NCBI RefSeq assembly: GCF_964340395.1
Contig: NC_135569.1
Location: 3,557,540-3,621,539 of the forward strand
DNA from: Glandiceps talaboti
Lineage: Eukaryota; Hemichordata; Enteropneusta; Spengelidae
Length of the DNA: 64,000 nucleotides
Direction of reading: 5' to 3'
The notes under the pieces are model-generated. The model saw nothing but the letters and a program-made list of their open reading frames with translations, had not been told where the DNA came from and searched no databases. The position numbers and the translations under genes are program-made. Positions 61,001 through 64,000 of this stretch are shown in pieces. How positions within the stretch are numbered: the first letter of the stretch is position 1; each line of letters begins with the position of its first letter.

Positions 61001-63378
61001 GAAATAACTGTATTTTTTTAAAGTAAATTTGAACATAGCTGTATCATGTGACAGTATGCATACTGAAACCCTGGGACACATGACCCATATCTACATGTAA
61101 TTGTACATATTGTATATGGTCACATGAAGTCCAGTATTATACAAGTTTTCCTTGTCCATAAAAATACAGTATTTCATAGCAATTTCTATGCCCTTTTTGT
61201 TCTTCAATAACCACATGAATGCTGGATTACAACATTTTTATTATGGTCCATTTGCTTAATTGTCTGTCTAGCAATATACATTATATATCATTCTAACTTT
61301 ATTCCATACACAATTCTTGGGACCTGCAATAGCTTTCTACATTTGTACCTTATGCTAAAGGTTCACAACAGAACAAGAATATTGGCTTAATCTCACTTCT
61401 GCCTATACTACGGTTAAATGCTGCTTGCATATGAAGTGTGTGAAGTTATGGTGTCGACCAAGAAATTGAATAATCGTTATTTCTTTGACAAAGCTATGAG
61501 TGGTAGAATTCTATTGCAGGGACTAAGAATTAGCAAATGTAACACAATTTTTGCTCTACATGTAACCCTAACCTACATGTATGTAACCAATAACCAGTAA
61601 TTGGTGTTTGTATGTATTTGTTTACAGATACAGTTCAGCCATACACACACTACAGTGAAGTCTTCTATTACCAAGGGTTTGCATAGCCATGCTACATTTG
61701 CCATTCAGTTATAACTTATATCAATAATTTACTCTGTAAATTACATTGATAAAGGAAAGTTCAATGTTCACTGACATCACATGCTACTCCTCCCTCAGCT
61801 GTTTACATGTAGTACATGTATTTTCCCACCCCATCAAGTGACTACCACTCCCATCCAGTAACTACCAGTGACTACCACTCCCATCCAGTGACTACCAGTG
61901 ACTACCACTCCCATCCAGTAACTACCAGTGACTACCACTCCCATCCAGTGACTACCAGTGACTACCACTCCCATCCAGTAACTACCAGTGACTACCACTC
62001 CCATCCAGTGACTACCAGTGACTACCACTCCCATCCAGTGACTACCTGTGACTACCACTCCCATCCAGTAACTACCAGTGACTACCACTCCCATCCAGTA
62101 ACTACCAGTGACTACCACTCCCATCCAGTAACTACCAGTGACTACCACTCCCATCCAGTGACTACCAGTGACTACCACTCCCATCCAGTGACTATCAGTG
62201 ACTACCACTCCCATCCAGTAACTACCAGTGACTGCCACTCCCATCCAGTAACTACCAGTGACTACCACTCCCATCCAGTAACTACCAGTGACTACCACTC
62301 CCATCCAGTGACTACCAGTGACTACCACTCCCATCCAGTAACTACCAGTGACTGCCACTCCCATCCAGTAACTACCAGTGACTACCACTCCCATCCAGTA
62401 ACTACCAGTGACTACCACTCCCATCCAGTGACTACCTGTTGTTGTCTGAGCTTTACTGCATTTAACTTTTTGCAGCAAACACATTGGCTGAGACAGAAAC
62501 TGTTGCCTAAATAAAAACATACATATACAGTATGTGTACTTTATTTCAACTCTCTGTTGGTAATTTTCCAGTCAGAATTTATTCCTAACAGTTGTTTACA
62601 ACCCACTTAGTGTGGTATAGACACCTATATATACAATCTATTACACCTCTTCTAAGGTCAATCTGAGGTCATTGGCACACTGAATGGAGGGGAGGGGTCT
62701 GAATAGCACTAGTTAATCAGCCCAACCCACATGATTGCATAAAACAAAGTTTGCCATAGACTGTGATATGTACGTACATTATGATACAATGTAATACATT
62801 GTAACATTGCAATCAATAATATATGTATACTACACTACATGTATTACAATGTAAGTAAATTACAAGCCATTAACATACTTCCTGTCTACATGTACATTTT
62901 ACAAGCCATAACGTTAATATCCCATGACCTGACAACACAGCACAGTCTCTGACCTTACACACAGTACAGCGGACACTGTACGTACTATATATGTTTTAAA
63001 CCTATTAGCTGTGTTCGTGGAACATATACGTGTACACACACCCTGTACTATTTCACAGCCTGGTTCTATTTCACTGTATGTATTCATCTATATGCATATT
63101 ACAACTTGAGAGTCTGTCTTGGATTTCAAAAGGAAATGACAACCATCTTACATGTTACAGTACAATGTATGTAGTACATATTCAACTGTAAAGACACTTT
63201 TACCTTGATTTCCACAGCCAGCAAAACTTGATGAACGAGTCTGTGTCATTTTCAGACCTTGGTTATAAACAGCAAACTCCGATTGAATTCTTTTTGAAGA
63301 CACAATTTTGTTTGTACTAGAAGGACCACAACATGGCATTGGTAGGATAAATCCTTTTGAGACCGGTAAACGAACCAT
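26695..63378 (-). CDS. KAZN: Kazrin, complete 14-exon coding region (857 or 806 aa)
   Basis: Minus-strand coding exons are 63204-63378 (or 58731-58752), 39495-39730, 38241-38337, 37599-37808, 36573-36880, 35105-35366, 34317-34526, 33387-33574, 33060-33172, 32251-32485, 31574-31675, 31027-31193, 30549-30687 and 26695-26826. Every junction is GT-AG, all phases agree, and the sum (2574 nt) is divisible by three. The product has a coiled coil (about residues 105-350), a Ser/Thr and Lys-rich linker, and three SAM domains (about 530-592, 609-676, 696-762) arranged as in liprins. It ends in a short basic tail with C-terminal TTV. Long stretches match vertebrate kazrin (for example DFIRNYEQ, NVKSGK, WTNQRV.KW). 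Vertebrate kazrin is a cytoplasmic scaffold linked to periplakin, p120-family catenins, Rho signalling, dynactin and endosome recycling; the long human isoform is about 775 aa. Confidence 0.96.
26827..27027 (-). other. Kazrin last intron, proximal part
   Basis: Intron sequence next to exon 14; the frame open across it (CNFRSFIYR...) is a read-through of the acceptor region, not coding. No other feature seen. Confidence 0.6.
27028..27082. repeat. Hairpin with a G-run loop (G-quadruplex candidate)
   Basis: CATAGACAGTGGA and TCCGCTGTCTATG form a 13-bp stem with one mismatch. The loop between them is a run of about 33 G interrupted only by single As. The G-rich strand is antisense to kazrin. A stem that brackets a G-quadruplex-prone loop is unusual. 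Confidence 0.8.
27790..27871. repeat. Host repeat, left part, split by the TTAA transposon
   Basis: The block running ACAGGAAATAGAGAATACAG to CACCCTCGCTC and CCGTTTCTTAA matches the reverse complement of 40130-40170. It continues at 30295 after the transposon. The intact related copy is at 39945-40170. Confidence 0.7.
27872..30294. mobile_element. TTAA-flanked DNA transposon with ~690-bp terminal inverted repeats
   Basis: The element starts AGGTGATTCAAAATGCTCAC and ends with the exact reverse complement, flanked on both sides by TTAA (27868-27871 and 30295-30298). The arms (27872 to about 28555, and about 29605 to 30294) are nearly identical in their outer 450 bp and diverge inward. The ~1-kb middle carries no recognisable transposase, so it is non-autonomous. 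TTAA duplication is typical of piggyBac, but the ends lack the usual CCY start, so the family is open. Identical 60-aa frames in each arm are shadows of the inverted repeat. Confidence 0.85.
30295..30545. repeat. Host repeat, right part, reaching the kazrin exon 13 donor
   Basis: Matches the reverse complement of 39945-40135: GAGCTTTGT, TGTTCAGACATYAAGGAAGCAG, GTGCTCTATGATTAAC, ACCATGTATACCCCCA, GACAGGAAGTAGAGC and GGCAAATTTT...AGGCCTATTCTT in order. It ends within a few bases of the splice donor at 30548. Confidence 0.75.
30418..30520. repeat. 33-bp triplication inside the host repeat
   Basis: Three tandem units of AAGGTACACACAGACAGG followed by AAGTAGAGCGCCACC. The 39945-40170 copy has a single unit, so the triplication happened at this locus. 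Confidence 0.85.
30549..30687 (-). CDS. KAZN: Kazrin exon 13 (basic tail)
   Basis: Acceptor TATTTTTTCAG, donor TTTAGG/GTAAGA. Phase 2 to 0 fits both sides. Encodes GVLEATGMSLLGNKKKGNAN then TMSKSFVRSYKGG and AHDEERKKRYSFR. Basic and Ser-rich, probably disordered. A repeat element begins immediately inside the donor. Confidence 0.88.
30795..31060. repeat. 37-bp minisatellite carrying the kazrin exon 12 splice donor
   Basis: Seven units. On the kazrin strand each reads roughly 'TTATAACCCCAGCTAG/GTGAGTGGGTGTTAAATGC'. The unit at 31015-31050 is the real exon end, with the true donor at 31027/31026. At least three other units keep a GTGAGT or GTAGGT after CTAG. It fills most of the 339-base intron 12. 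Using a downstream donor would give an immediate TGA. Confidence 0.85.
31027..31193 (-). CDS. KAZN: Kazrin exon 12 (SAM domain 3, second part)
   Basis: Acceptor TACTTGTAG, donor CTAG/GTGAGT, phase 0 to 2. Encodes EYADNLLDSGVHGALLVLEP then SFNSDAMAAALGIPSAKNII and RRHLTTELNALI. It completes SAM3. Both borders of this exon are copied in tandem into the flanking introns (see the 37-bp and 112-bp repeats). Confidence 0.96.
31154..31390. repeat. 112-bp duplication carrying the kazrin exon 12 acceptor
   Basis: 31154-31265 and 31266-31377 are almost identical, and the start of a third copy follows. Each contains 'CACCATGTACACCACTG...ATATTCCTACAAG', i.e. the first ~40 coding bases of exon 12 plus its acceptor. 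The duplicate acceptor lies at about 31306. Splicing to it would shift the frame and meet a stop. Confidence 0.85.
31574..31675 (-). CDS. KAZN: Kazrin exon 11 (SAM domain 3, first part)
   Basis: Acceptor GGTTATTTTTAG, donor CAAG/GTAAGA, 34 codons in phase 0 at both ends. Encodes ILMERRASCEEIDIDPLVWT then NQRVIKWAKTIDLK. Human kazrin has RRA.CE...IDP.VWTNQRV.KW...IDLK at this place. Confidence 0.96.
32107..32215. repeat. Short foldback repeat, copy 2
   Basis: Related to 92-180 and 35531-35606 (GTAAACCACAGCCTCTTTTA at the left, CTATGGTTTGCAAG at the right). Lies in kazrin intron 10, 36 bases from the exon 10 donor. Confidence 0.55.
32251..32485 (-). CDS. KAZN: Kazrin exon 10 (SAM domain 2)
   Basis: Acceptor TATTCACAG, donor GAG/GTATGG. 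Encodes KYPKAGEMDHEWVARTWLND, then LGL, LVDGRVLNILSKKDLEKHVN and LHGIELLRRLNFDKE: a complete SAM domain with the DHEWVA..WLND.GL and LVDGR.L..L...DLEKH signatures shared by kazrin and liprins. SAM domains of kazrin E have been reported to bind stabilised microtubules. Confidence 0.97.
33036..33049 (+). promoter_or_regulatory. CTCF-like motif CCACTAGAGGGCAG, site 1
   Basis: Fits the core of the bilaterian CTCF consensus (CCAC.AG..GGC). The same 14-mer occurs at 37953-37966. Here it sits in intron 9, just past the exon 9 donor. It may equally be the end of a transposon, because similar GCGCCCTCTA strings occur at 36139 and 45605. Confidence 0.35.
33060..33172 (-). CDS. KAZN: Kazrin exon 9 (SAM domain 1, second part)
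   Basis: Acceptor TTTTGACAG, donor AATG/GTGAGT, phases 0 and 2. Encodes VLLGLTDSELESVLSITNVL then HRRKLRLAIEEHREDVE. The HRRKLRLAIE helix is the end of SAM1 in all kazrins. A CTCF-like 14-mer sits 11 bases into the next intron. Confidence 0.95.
33387..33574 (-). CDS. KAZN: Kazrin exon 8 (SAM domain 1, first part)
   Basis: Acceptor TTTGTTAG, donor AAAG/GTAAGT. Encodes ...MAQWRASMVVSWLELVMYMP then MYSRMTSENVKSGK, matching the first liprin-type SAM of kazrin (MS.WKA..V..WLE.VM.MPMY...C.ENVKSGK in human). Confidence 0.96.
34037..34290 (+). mobile_element. tRNA-derived SINE (tRNA-Ser-like head), antisense in kazrin intron 7
   Basis: The head GTCCGTGGCCGAGTGGTTAA matches a tRNA-Ser-like 5' half with a good A box; the B box is decayed. 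The body CAATGCAGGTTTTCCTTGGT followed by TACTCCGGTTTCCTCCTGC is shared with 36928-37072, and the tail is AATAAAGATTATTATTAT. The tail resembles CR1/L2-type LINE ends, suggesting that mobilisation partner. Ends ~27 bases from the exon 7 donor. Confidence 0.75.
34317..34526 (-). CDS. KAZN: Kazrin exon 7 (acidic then poly-Lys linker)
   Basis: Acceptor TTTATTTTAG, donor GAAG/GTAATA, both phase 1. An acidic Ser/Thr part (MTDDQDSVHTAKEDD) is followed by EKKKKKKKKSGTWSDSL and SKVFGRGKNKK. Human kazrin has the same order: acidic, poly-Lys, then S.VF.RGK. The Lys run fits the nuclear-localisation signal described for kazrin. Confidence 0.94.
34631..35165. repeat. 71-bp minisatellite carrying the kazrin exon 6 splice donor
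   Basis: About 7.5 nearly identical units fill nearly all of intron 6 (34527-35104) and run into exon 6. Each unit on the kazrin strand contains the last ~47 coding bases of exon 6, ending AATATCTGCAATATCAG/GTATGT, so the donor is present seven to eight times. The true donor is the most upstream (35105/35104). 71 is not a multiple of 3, so each longer product would be out of frame and stop after about 21 codons. Confidence 0.93.
35105..35366 (-). CDS. KAZN: Kazrin exon 6 (Ser/Thr/Pro-rich linker)
   Basis: Acceptor TTCTACTCCAG, donor TCAG/GTATGT. Begins AKRQLELERSERYSSTPRDT, so the coiled coil ends here and a disordered linker follows, with repeated TPRD-like and SP motifs (possible phosphorylation sites). 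Its last ~47 bases and donor are the seed of the 71-bp repeat filling the next intron. Confidence 0.93.
35531..35606. repeat. Short foldback repeat, copy 3
   Basis: Related to 92-180: ACCATGGCCTCTTTTACAGC, GTTATTTCTCAG and GAAATAACAGCTCTGGTT. In kazrin intron 5. Confidence 0.55.
36453..36484 (-). repeat. G-rich tract on the kazrin strand downstream of exon 5
   Basis: Plus strand CCCCCCACCCCCACCCCC and onward means GGGGTGGGGGTGGGGG on the kazrin transcript: four or more G-runs with 1-base loops, a strong quadruplex pattern about 90 bases past the exon 5 donor. Confidence 0.75.
36573..36880 (-). CDS. KAZN: Kazrin exon 5 (coiled coil, DRKRLKGEK block)
   Basis: Acceptor TTTACCTCAG, donor GAG/GTAAGA. 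Encodes MKNDRKRLKGEKVELLQQMK, then QLYSTLEAKEEEIRDFIRNY and EQKAKESEDSMKQL, ending LRLEDELKE. This is the best-conserved part of the kazrin coiled coil, the region that contacts periplakin and catenin-type partners in vertebrates. Confidence 0.96.
36928..37072 (+). mobile_element. SINE, 5'-truncated copy in kazrin intron 4
   Basis: Shares CAATGCAGGTTTTCC and GTACTCCAGTTTCCTCCTGC with the SINE at 34037-34290, and ends AAATAAATTATTATTATTA. It lacks the tRNA head. Same orientation, antisense to kazrin. Confidence 0.65.
37150..37450. repeat. Minisatellite of ~19-bp subunits in ~75-bp higher-order units
   Basis: Repeats of 'CTCTATAAACCGGACACAT', 'CTGAACACATTACTGTAAAC' and 'AAATGGTACAAAT' in a fixed order, four times with decay. 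Lies in kazrin intron 4. Confidence 0.8.
37599..37808 (-). CDS. KAZN: Kazrin exon 4 (coiled coil)
   Basis: Encodes DVLEVQQQELSKLKEKNSLL through SAAELKIQLTQTEHELARAK and EALT, a heptad-rich coiled coil. 'Q.E.ELARAKEAL' is a kazrin signature. The acceptor (TTGATTGGTTAG) is duplicated 42 bases upstream with the intervening frame open, so a 14-residue insertion by alternative splicing is possible. Confidence 0.95.
37809..37910 (-). repeat. Duplicated acceptor region of kazrin exon 4
   Basis: Three copies (near 37811-37830, 37854-37875 and 37893-37910) of the plus-strand string ACCAATCAAAAAAGG, spaced ~40 bases. On the kazrin strand the first two end TTGATTGGTTAG, so two candidate 3' splice sites lie 42 bases apart. 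The third has GGTCAC and is not an acceptor. The 42 bases add VAVHIIKIPFFDWL in frame. Confidence 0.75.
37953..37966 (+). promoter_or_regulatory. CTCF-like motif CCACTAGAGGGCAG, site 2
   Basis: Identical 14-mer to 33036-33049, again in a kazrin intron (intron 3) and in the same orientation. Confidence 0.35.
38241..38337 (-). CDS. KAZN: Kazrin exon 3
   Basis: Acceptor ATTTTAACAG, donor GAAG/GTAAGA, phases 0 and 1. Encodes TANEDMSVLRAELEDTNKRI then SQLTGDDVDAKE, a coiled-coil segment (compare LRAEL..TN.R...L in human kazrin). It is too short to stand out as an ORF but fits both neighbours exactly. Confidence 0.92.
39146..39470. mobile_element. MITE family A, copy 2
   Basis: Same terminal inverted repeats (AGAATTGTTTCTGGTCAG / CTGACCAGAAACAATT) and body as 24945-25297, same orientation. 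Its right end is about 25 bases from the kazrin exon 2 donor. Confidence 0.8.
39495..39730 (-). CDS. KAZN: Kazrin exon 2 (start of coiled coil)
   Basis: Acceptor CCATTACAG, donor ACAG/GTAAAT. Encodes IQSLDSLNDQIV... then RRLLVDAQVKFRKMVEENKQ and LANKIDGSIQ. The last block matches the N-terminus of human kazrin A (M.E.NKQLA..IDG.IQ), so the human short isoform begins at the equivalent of this exon's internal Met. Confidence 0.93.
39945..40170. repeat. Host repeat, uninterrupted copy (empty site)
   Basis: The undisturbed relative of the repeat split at 27868-30298. At the insertion point it has a single TTAA (CTCTTAAGAAATGG), which supports the TTAA target duplication. Confidence 0.75.
40640..41045 (+). 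repeat. Dispersed repeat family, copy 2 with a second repeat upstream
   Basis: 40797-41045 matches 5371-5625 and 60711-60975. The adjoining 40640-40790 (CCCCAGTAACAGAAAGGGGT, TTGTTTGGGAACCCAG) matches 45385-45530. Both lie in kazrin intron 1. Confidence 0.65.
41046..43381. other. Kazrin intron 1, unique-looking AT-rich DNA
   Basis: No exon or RNA gene seen. Contains a short decayed inverted repeat around 41080-41350 (GGTGAACAAATCC with GATTTGTTCACCC), probably another old foldback element. Confidence 0.45.
43382..43500. repeat. 49-bp tandem duplication
   Basis: AAAGGCCCATATTTCAGTCC and TGGGTTCTTGCATAATAGTG are repeated twice, with a decayed third start. Confidence 0.85.
43501..46121. other. 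Kazrin intron 1, non-coding with dispersed repeat fragments
   Basis: Holds a local duplication (GCAAAATTATGATACAAGGT, near 43698 and 43772), a repeat copy at 45385-45530 and a GCGCCCTCTAGAGA motif near 45605. A 101-codon open frame at 45686-45991 on the plus strand has no domain and no splice context, so I do not call it. Confidence 0.45.
46332..49199 (-). CDS. LINE ORF2: APE endonuclease and reverse transcriptase (955 aa)
   Basis: ATG at 49199 ([14 protein letters not shown]), TAA-type end at 46332, uninterrupted. The N-terminal endonuclease has [10 protein letters not shown] (about residue 19), SETWLN (48-53), LLGDFNINL (152-160) and SDHSP (216-220), covering its metal-binding and catalytic residues. 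The RT domain (about 430-760) has [59 protein letters not shown] and YADD (672-675). The C-terminal third is the usual thumb/tail with C-x-I-W. It makes the nick and primes cDNA synthesis at the target. All key residues appear present. Confidence 0.95.
   Translation of the reverse strand: [955 protein letters not shown]
49211..50131 (-). CDS. LINE ORF1 with SGNH/GDSL-type esterase domain (partial)
   Basis: About 306 codons without a start ATG at the left. A short coiled-coil-like part is followed by a basic Pro/Arg-rich region (RPIPKPRKRTKS) and then an SGNH hydrolase fold: LLVIGDSIVRH (block I Ser, about 134-137), HIGTNNL (block III, 181-184) and LDASGLHLNSLG (Asp/His, about 266-271). ORF1 proteins of CR1/L2-type elements often have this esterase in place of the L1 chaperone; its role is unsettled (membrane or nucleic-acid association suggested). 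Ends ATG TCT TAA just before ORF2. Confidence 0.88.
   Translation of the reverse strand, partial: PGILAVTEQQLLQQYSTIDDLTLEVAKLKSQLNHQTRPIPKPRKRTKSSQTHEIIQPLRQIPKPRSQTPTTHIQHLSRSSSQPTQDPIYTSQRRERTHASVHSANRISQQELSQIKSAKPHQKQHISSHSKKLLVIGDSIVRHLQFRSKFISCTKHCYPGYKIEEIDPTDIVTGDEDYILLHIGTNNLPCDSSEAIKEKYTSLVEKLRSLNKHATIIISGLLFRMDHPYLNNKVQLANNLLGNFSVSQTQMLFMNNNTTYPDQMCVFLDASGLHLNSLGYNKFAAHIVKHIRHLNFIKLSNLQKMS
50150..50935. repeat. 74-bp minisatellite, ~9 copies
   Basis: Units of 'TATGGTGTGTCCTATACTACAGTATATGTTATAACTAACACCATAACACACAGAGCTTTGTAGACATATGAA' recur every 74 bases between 50508 and 50881, with looser copies on both sides. In kazrin intron 1, directly upstream of the LINE. Confidence 0.85.
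51410..51650. repeat. ~100-bp degenerate tandem repeat
   Basis: Three copies share TTGATATGTATC.TGAT, GACAAGTCAT.CAAACTC.. and ACATGTACAT. Kazrin intron 1. Confidence 0.6.
51850..52395. repeat. ~115-bp tandem repeat, five copies
   Basis: Units with TAACATGTGTTTACTACTGT, AGTCTATTGTGGTGTAGTC, CAATCTACAATG and GTAGATATTTCAAAGGGACA recur at about 51857, 51967, 52083, 52194 and 52318. Confidence 0.85.
52848..53000. repeat. Two (GACA)n microsatellites
   Basis: (ACAG)n runs at about 52848-52905 and 52950-53000, separated by a short spacer that repeats CCCAGTATCTCT and CTCCCCCT on both sides. Confidence 0.9.
53001..53760. other. Kazrin intron 1, no gene seen
   Basis: Non-coding. A C-rich tract at 53588-53617 (CCCCCACCCCCCACCCCCAC...) is G-rich on the kazrin strand and could form a quadruplex. 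Confidence 0.45.
53761..54290. repeat. ~95-bp degenerate tandem repeat, five to six copies
   Basis: Repeated blocks: AACACAACTC, AAGTCATACACTGTCATGAC, ATTGGTCTGATTAAAATACAG and TATATGTATATGTCATTGAT. Confidence 0.75.
54985..55040. repeat. (ATTT)n microsatellite
   Basis: About twelve TTTA units in a row. Confidence 0.9.
55041..57420. other. Kazrin intron 1, AT-rich, no gene seen
   Basis: No exon recognised. Contains a duplicated TAACCAATCA.ATA.TGATTAT (55576 and 55627) and, at 56800-56940, a repeat fragment related to 33860-33960 and 34550-34610 (AGACGAAGAAAAATATTGGG). Confidence 0.45.
57425..57535. repeat. 24-bp minisatellite, five copies
   Basis: Units of GTTGGTGGTTTAGAGATCAC with slight variation. 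Kazrin intron 1. Confidence 0.85.
58230..58640. repeat. ~95-bp degenerate tandem repeat just downstream of exon 1b
   Basis: About four copies with ATGAACACA, TTAAATACTTGTAACAATG, CTGTAACAAT.TTGA and AAATGTAGCAATACAT. Within 100-500 bases of the exon 1b donor. Confidence 0.7.
58731..58752 (-). CDS. KAZN: Kazrin alternative first exon 1b (MDQLVYE)
   Basis: ATG at 58752 begins MDQLVYE and is followed after 22 coding bases by a strong donor GAAG/GTAAGC, phase 1, compatible with exon 2. This would give a shorter N-terminus and an 806-aa protein. Vertebrate KAZN also uses alternative first exons, so a second promoter just upstream (above 58800) is plausible. Because it is so short, the call rests on the start codon, donor and phase. 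Confidence 0.55.
58753..60710. other. Upstream of kazrin exon 1b; possible promoter, otherwise nothing recognised
   Basis: If exon 1b is real, its promoter should lie in the first few hundred bases here (above 58752). I see no clear TATA box. The rest is AT-rich intron between the two first exons. Confidence 0.35.
60711..60975 (+). repeat. Dispersed repeat family, copy 3 of 3
   Basis: Matches 5371-5625 and 40797-41045: CAGTATTGAATCACCTGTGG, GTAAACATAT, TTTCAACTTATT, ACAATGTCTAATTATT and TTGTCAGATCAAAAA. Confidence 0.7.
60976..61830. other. Kazrin intron between exons 1a and 1b, no gene seen
   Basis: AT-rich DNA with no supported exon or repeat. Confidence 0.45.
61834..62436. repeat. 30-bp minisatellite, ~20 copies, in 60-bp dimers
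   Basis: Unit AGTGACTACCACTCCCATCC plus AGTAACTACC. Alternate units tend to differ as AGTAACTACC or AGTGACTACC, giving a 60-bp period in the first half. Because 30 is a multiple of 3 and no stop occurs, both strands are open for ~230 codons (10-residue repeats such as TSDYHSHPVT); these are not genes. Confidence 0.95.
62437..63203. other. Kazrin intron next to exon 1a, nothing recognised
   Basis: AT-rich DNA with many TACATGTA-type short palindromes, no supported gene. Confidence 0.45.
63204..63378 (-). CDS. KAZN: Kazrin alternative first exon 1a
   Basis: The frame is closed upstream by a TGA, and the first ATG is at 63378 (MVRLPVSKGF...). It runs 58 codons plus one base to CAAG/GTAAAA, phase 1, which is what exon 2 needs. 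The peptide has Cys-Cys and Ser/Lys-rich pieces (PMPCCGPSS, TRSSSFAGCG) and no recognised domain. A second in-frame ATG at 63249 (MTQTRSSSF) could also start the protein. The phase match and far-upstream position support it; RNA would be needed for proof. Confidence 0.6.
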
Positions 63379-64000
63379 GCGACAACAAAAACGGACTGTG
63401 GAGGTTATGACCTCAGCAGTTCCTGTCTGTGAGTGTGACTGTACCAATTGTATACGTCACAGAATTAATACACACTGCCATAATGATGAATCTATATCAT
63501 TGACACAAAAACACCTCTCACTTCCAAACTCACTTTTGTTTGTCGTTTATTAGTATTACCTCTAAAAGGTGTGCCACATGATAAAAGTATATTATTCCAG
63601 TGTATCAATTCCTGACAAGTACAAGTGTCTGAATTCCGGTCACAGACTTTCAAACGGAAATGAAAGAGTTTGAAATGTATTGACGAGAAAGAGGTGAACC
63701 AGTGGGAAATTTGAATAACACTACTGTCTGTGTCTATGAACACTTGCATACACATCTATAAGTATAATATACAAGTGTATTATGTCTTAGTTCTACTCTA
63801 CAGATCAGATTAAAATGAACATTTCAGTGAGAAAATAGTTATTTGGTAGTAACAGAATATTGTCAACCTGGACATTTTTACTTAAGAATTATTTCCACTT
63901 ATTTTCGCTAGAAAACAAATCGTAAAAATAAGTAGTGATTAAAATACCCTCTTTTACATGAACATAATATACAAGTCTAATAGTAAAAATTAGACTTTGA
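63379..64000 (-). other. Kazrin 5' UTR or promoter side of exon 1a
   Basis: The kazrin 5' UTR and promoter for exon 1a should lie here. I see no TATA box I would defend. The last ~130 bases (63865-64000) are a repeat shared with 6500-6625. Confidence 0.4.
63865..64000 (+). repeat. Dispersed repeat shared with 6500-6625
   Basis: Shared strings AAAATAAGTAGTG, ACATGAACA.AAT.TAC and AGTAAAAATTAG in the same order; cut by the window edge. Confidence 0.6.

Noticed and set aside
22010-62436. CRISPR-like arrays
   Set aside because: The many tandem repeats have no unique spacers of constant length, the host is an animal, and no cas genes are present.
61816-62520. Repeat protein of ~230 aa on either strand
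   Set aside because: Pure 30-bp minisatellite; both strands open for the same arithmetic reason.

Overview
The window is nuclear DNA of an animal, most likely a marine invertebrate (mollusc, brachiopod, lancelet or acorn worm type; I cannot choose). The evidence is AT-rich DNA, genes split by GT-AG introns, abundant ACATGTA-type microsatellite DNA, CR1/L2-like and L1-like LINEs, tRNA-derived SINEs, many MITE-like foldback elements and minisatellites. There are no bacterial features: no operons, Shine-Dalgarno sites or CRISPR arrays.

Layout. At the left edge (1447-1747, minus) is the first coding exon of an unrecognised Ser/Lys-rich protein; its remaining exons lie outside the window. On the plus strand, 7046-7589 holds the last two coding exons of a C1QTNF12/adipolin-like secreted C1q/TNF-domain protein. 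A possible upstream exon lies at 4618-4769, but the exons for the middle of the protein cannot be found. An old L1-like LINE relic lies at 3420-4495. From 8860 to 21000 is a 12.1-kb satellite of 945-bp units, about 12.85 copies. Each unit is a nested palindrome that looks derived from a foldback element.

From 63378 down to 26695 the minus strand carries a complete kazrin (KAZN) gene. It has two alternative first exons (63204-63378 and 58731-58752) and 13 shared coding exons, and every intron phase agrees, giving 857 or 806 residues. The protein has an N-terminal coiled coil, a Ser/Thr-rich and Lys-rich linker, three liprin-type SAM domains and a C-terminal TTV that fits a class I PDZ ligand. 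Intron 1 (about 19 kb from the nearer first exon) contains a nearly full CR1/L2-like LINE (ORF1 with an SGNH esterase domain; intact 955-aa endonuclease/reverse transcriptase), satellites and simple repeats. The last intron contains a 2.4-kb TTAA-flanked DNA transposon with ~690-bp inverted repeats.

The most striking pattern is inside kazrin. Tandem duplications repeatedly include exon-intron junctions: a 71-bp repeat carrying the exon 6 splice donor about seven times, a 37-bp repeat carrying the exon 12 donor, a 112-bp duplication carrying the exon 12 acceptor, and a duplicated exon 4 acceptor that keeps the reading frame open. Together with the satellite of palindromes, these are the best candidates for something undescribed. 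All calls come from reading the sequence; no database search or RNA evidence was available.
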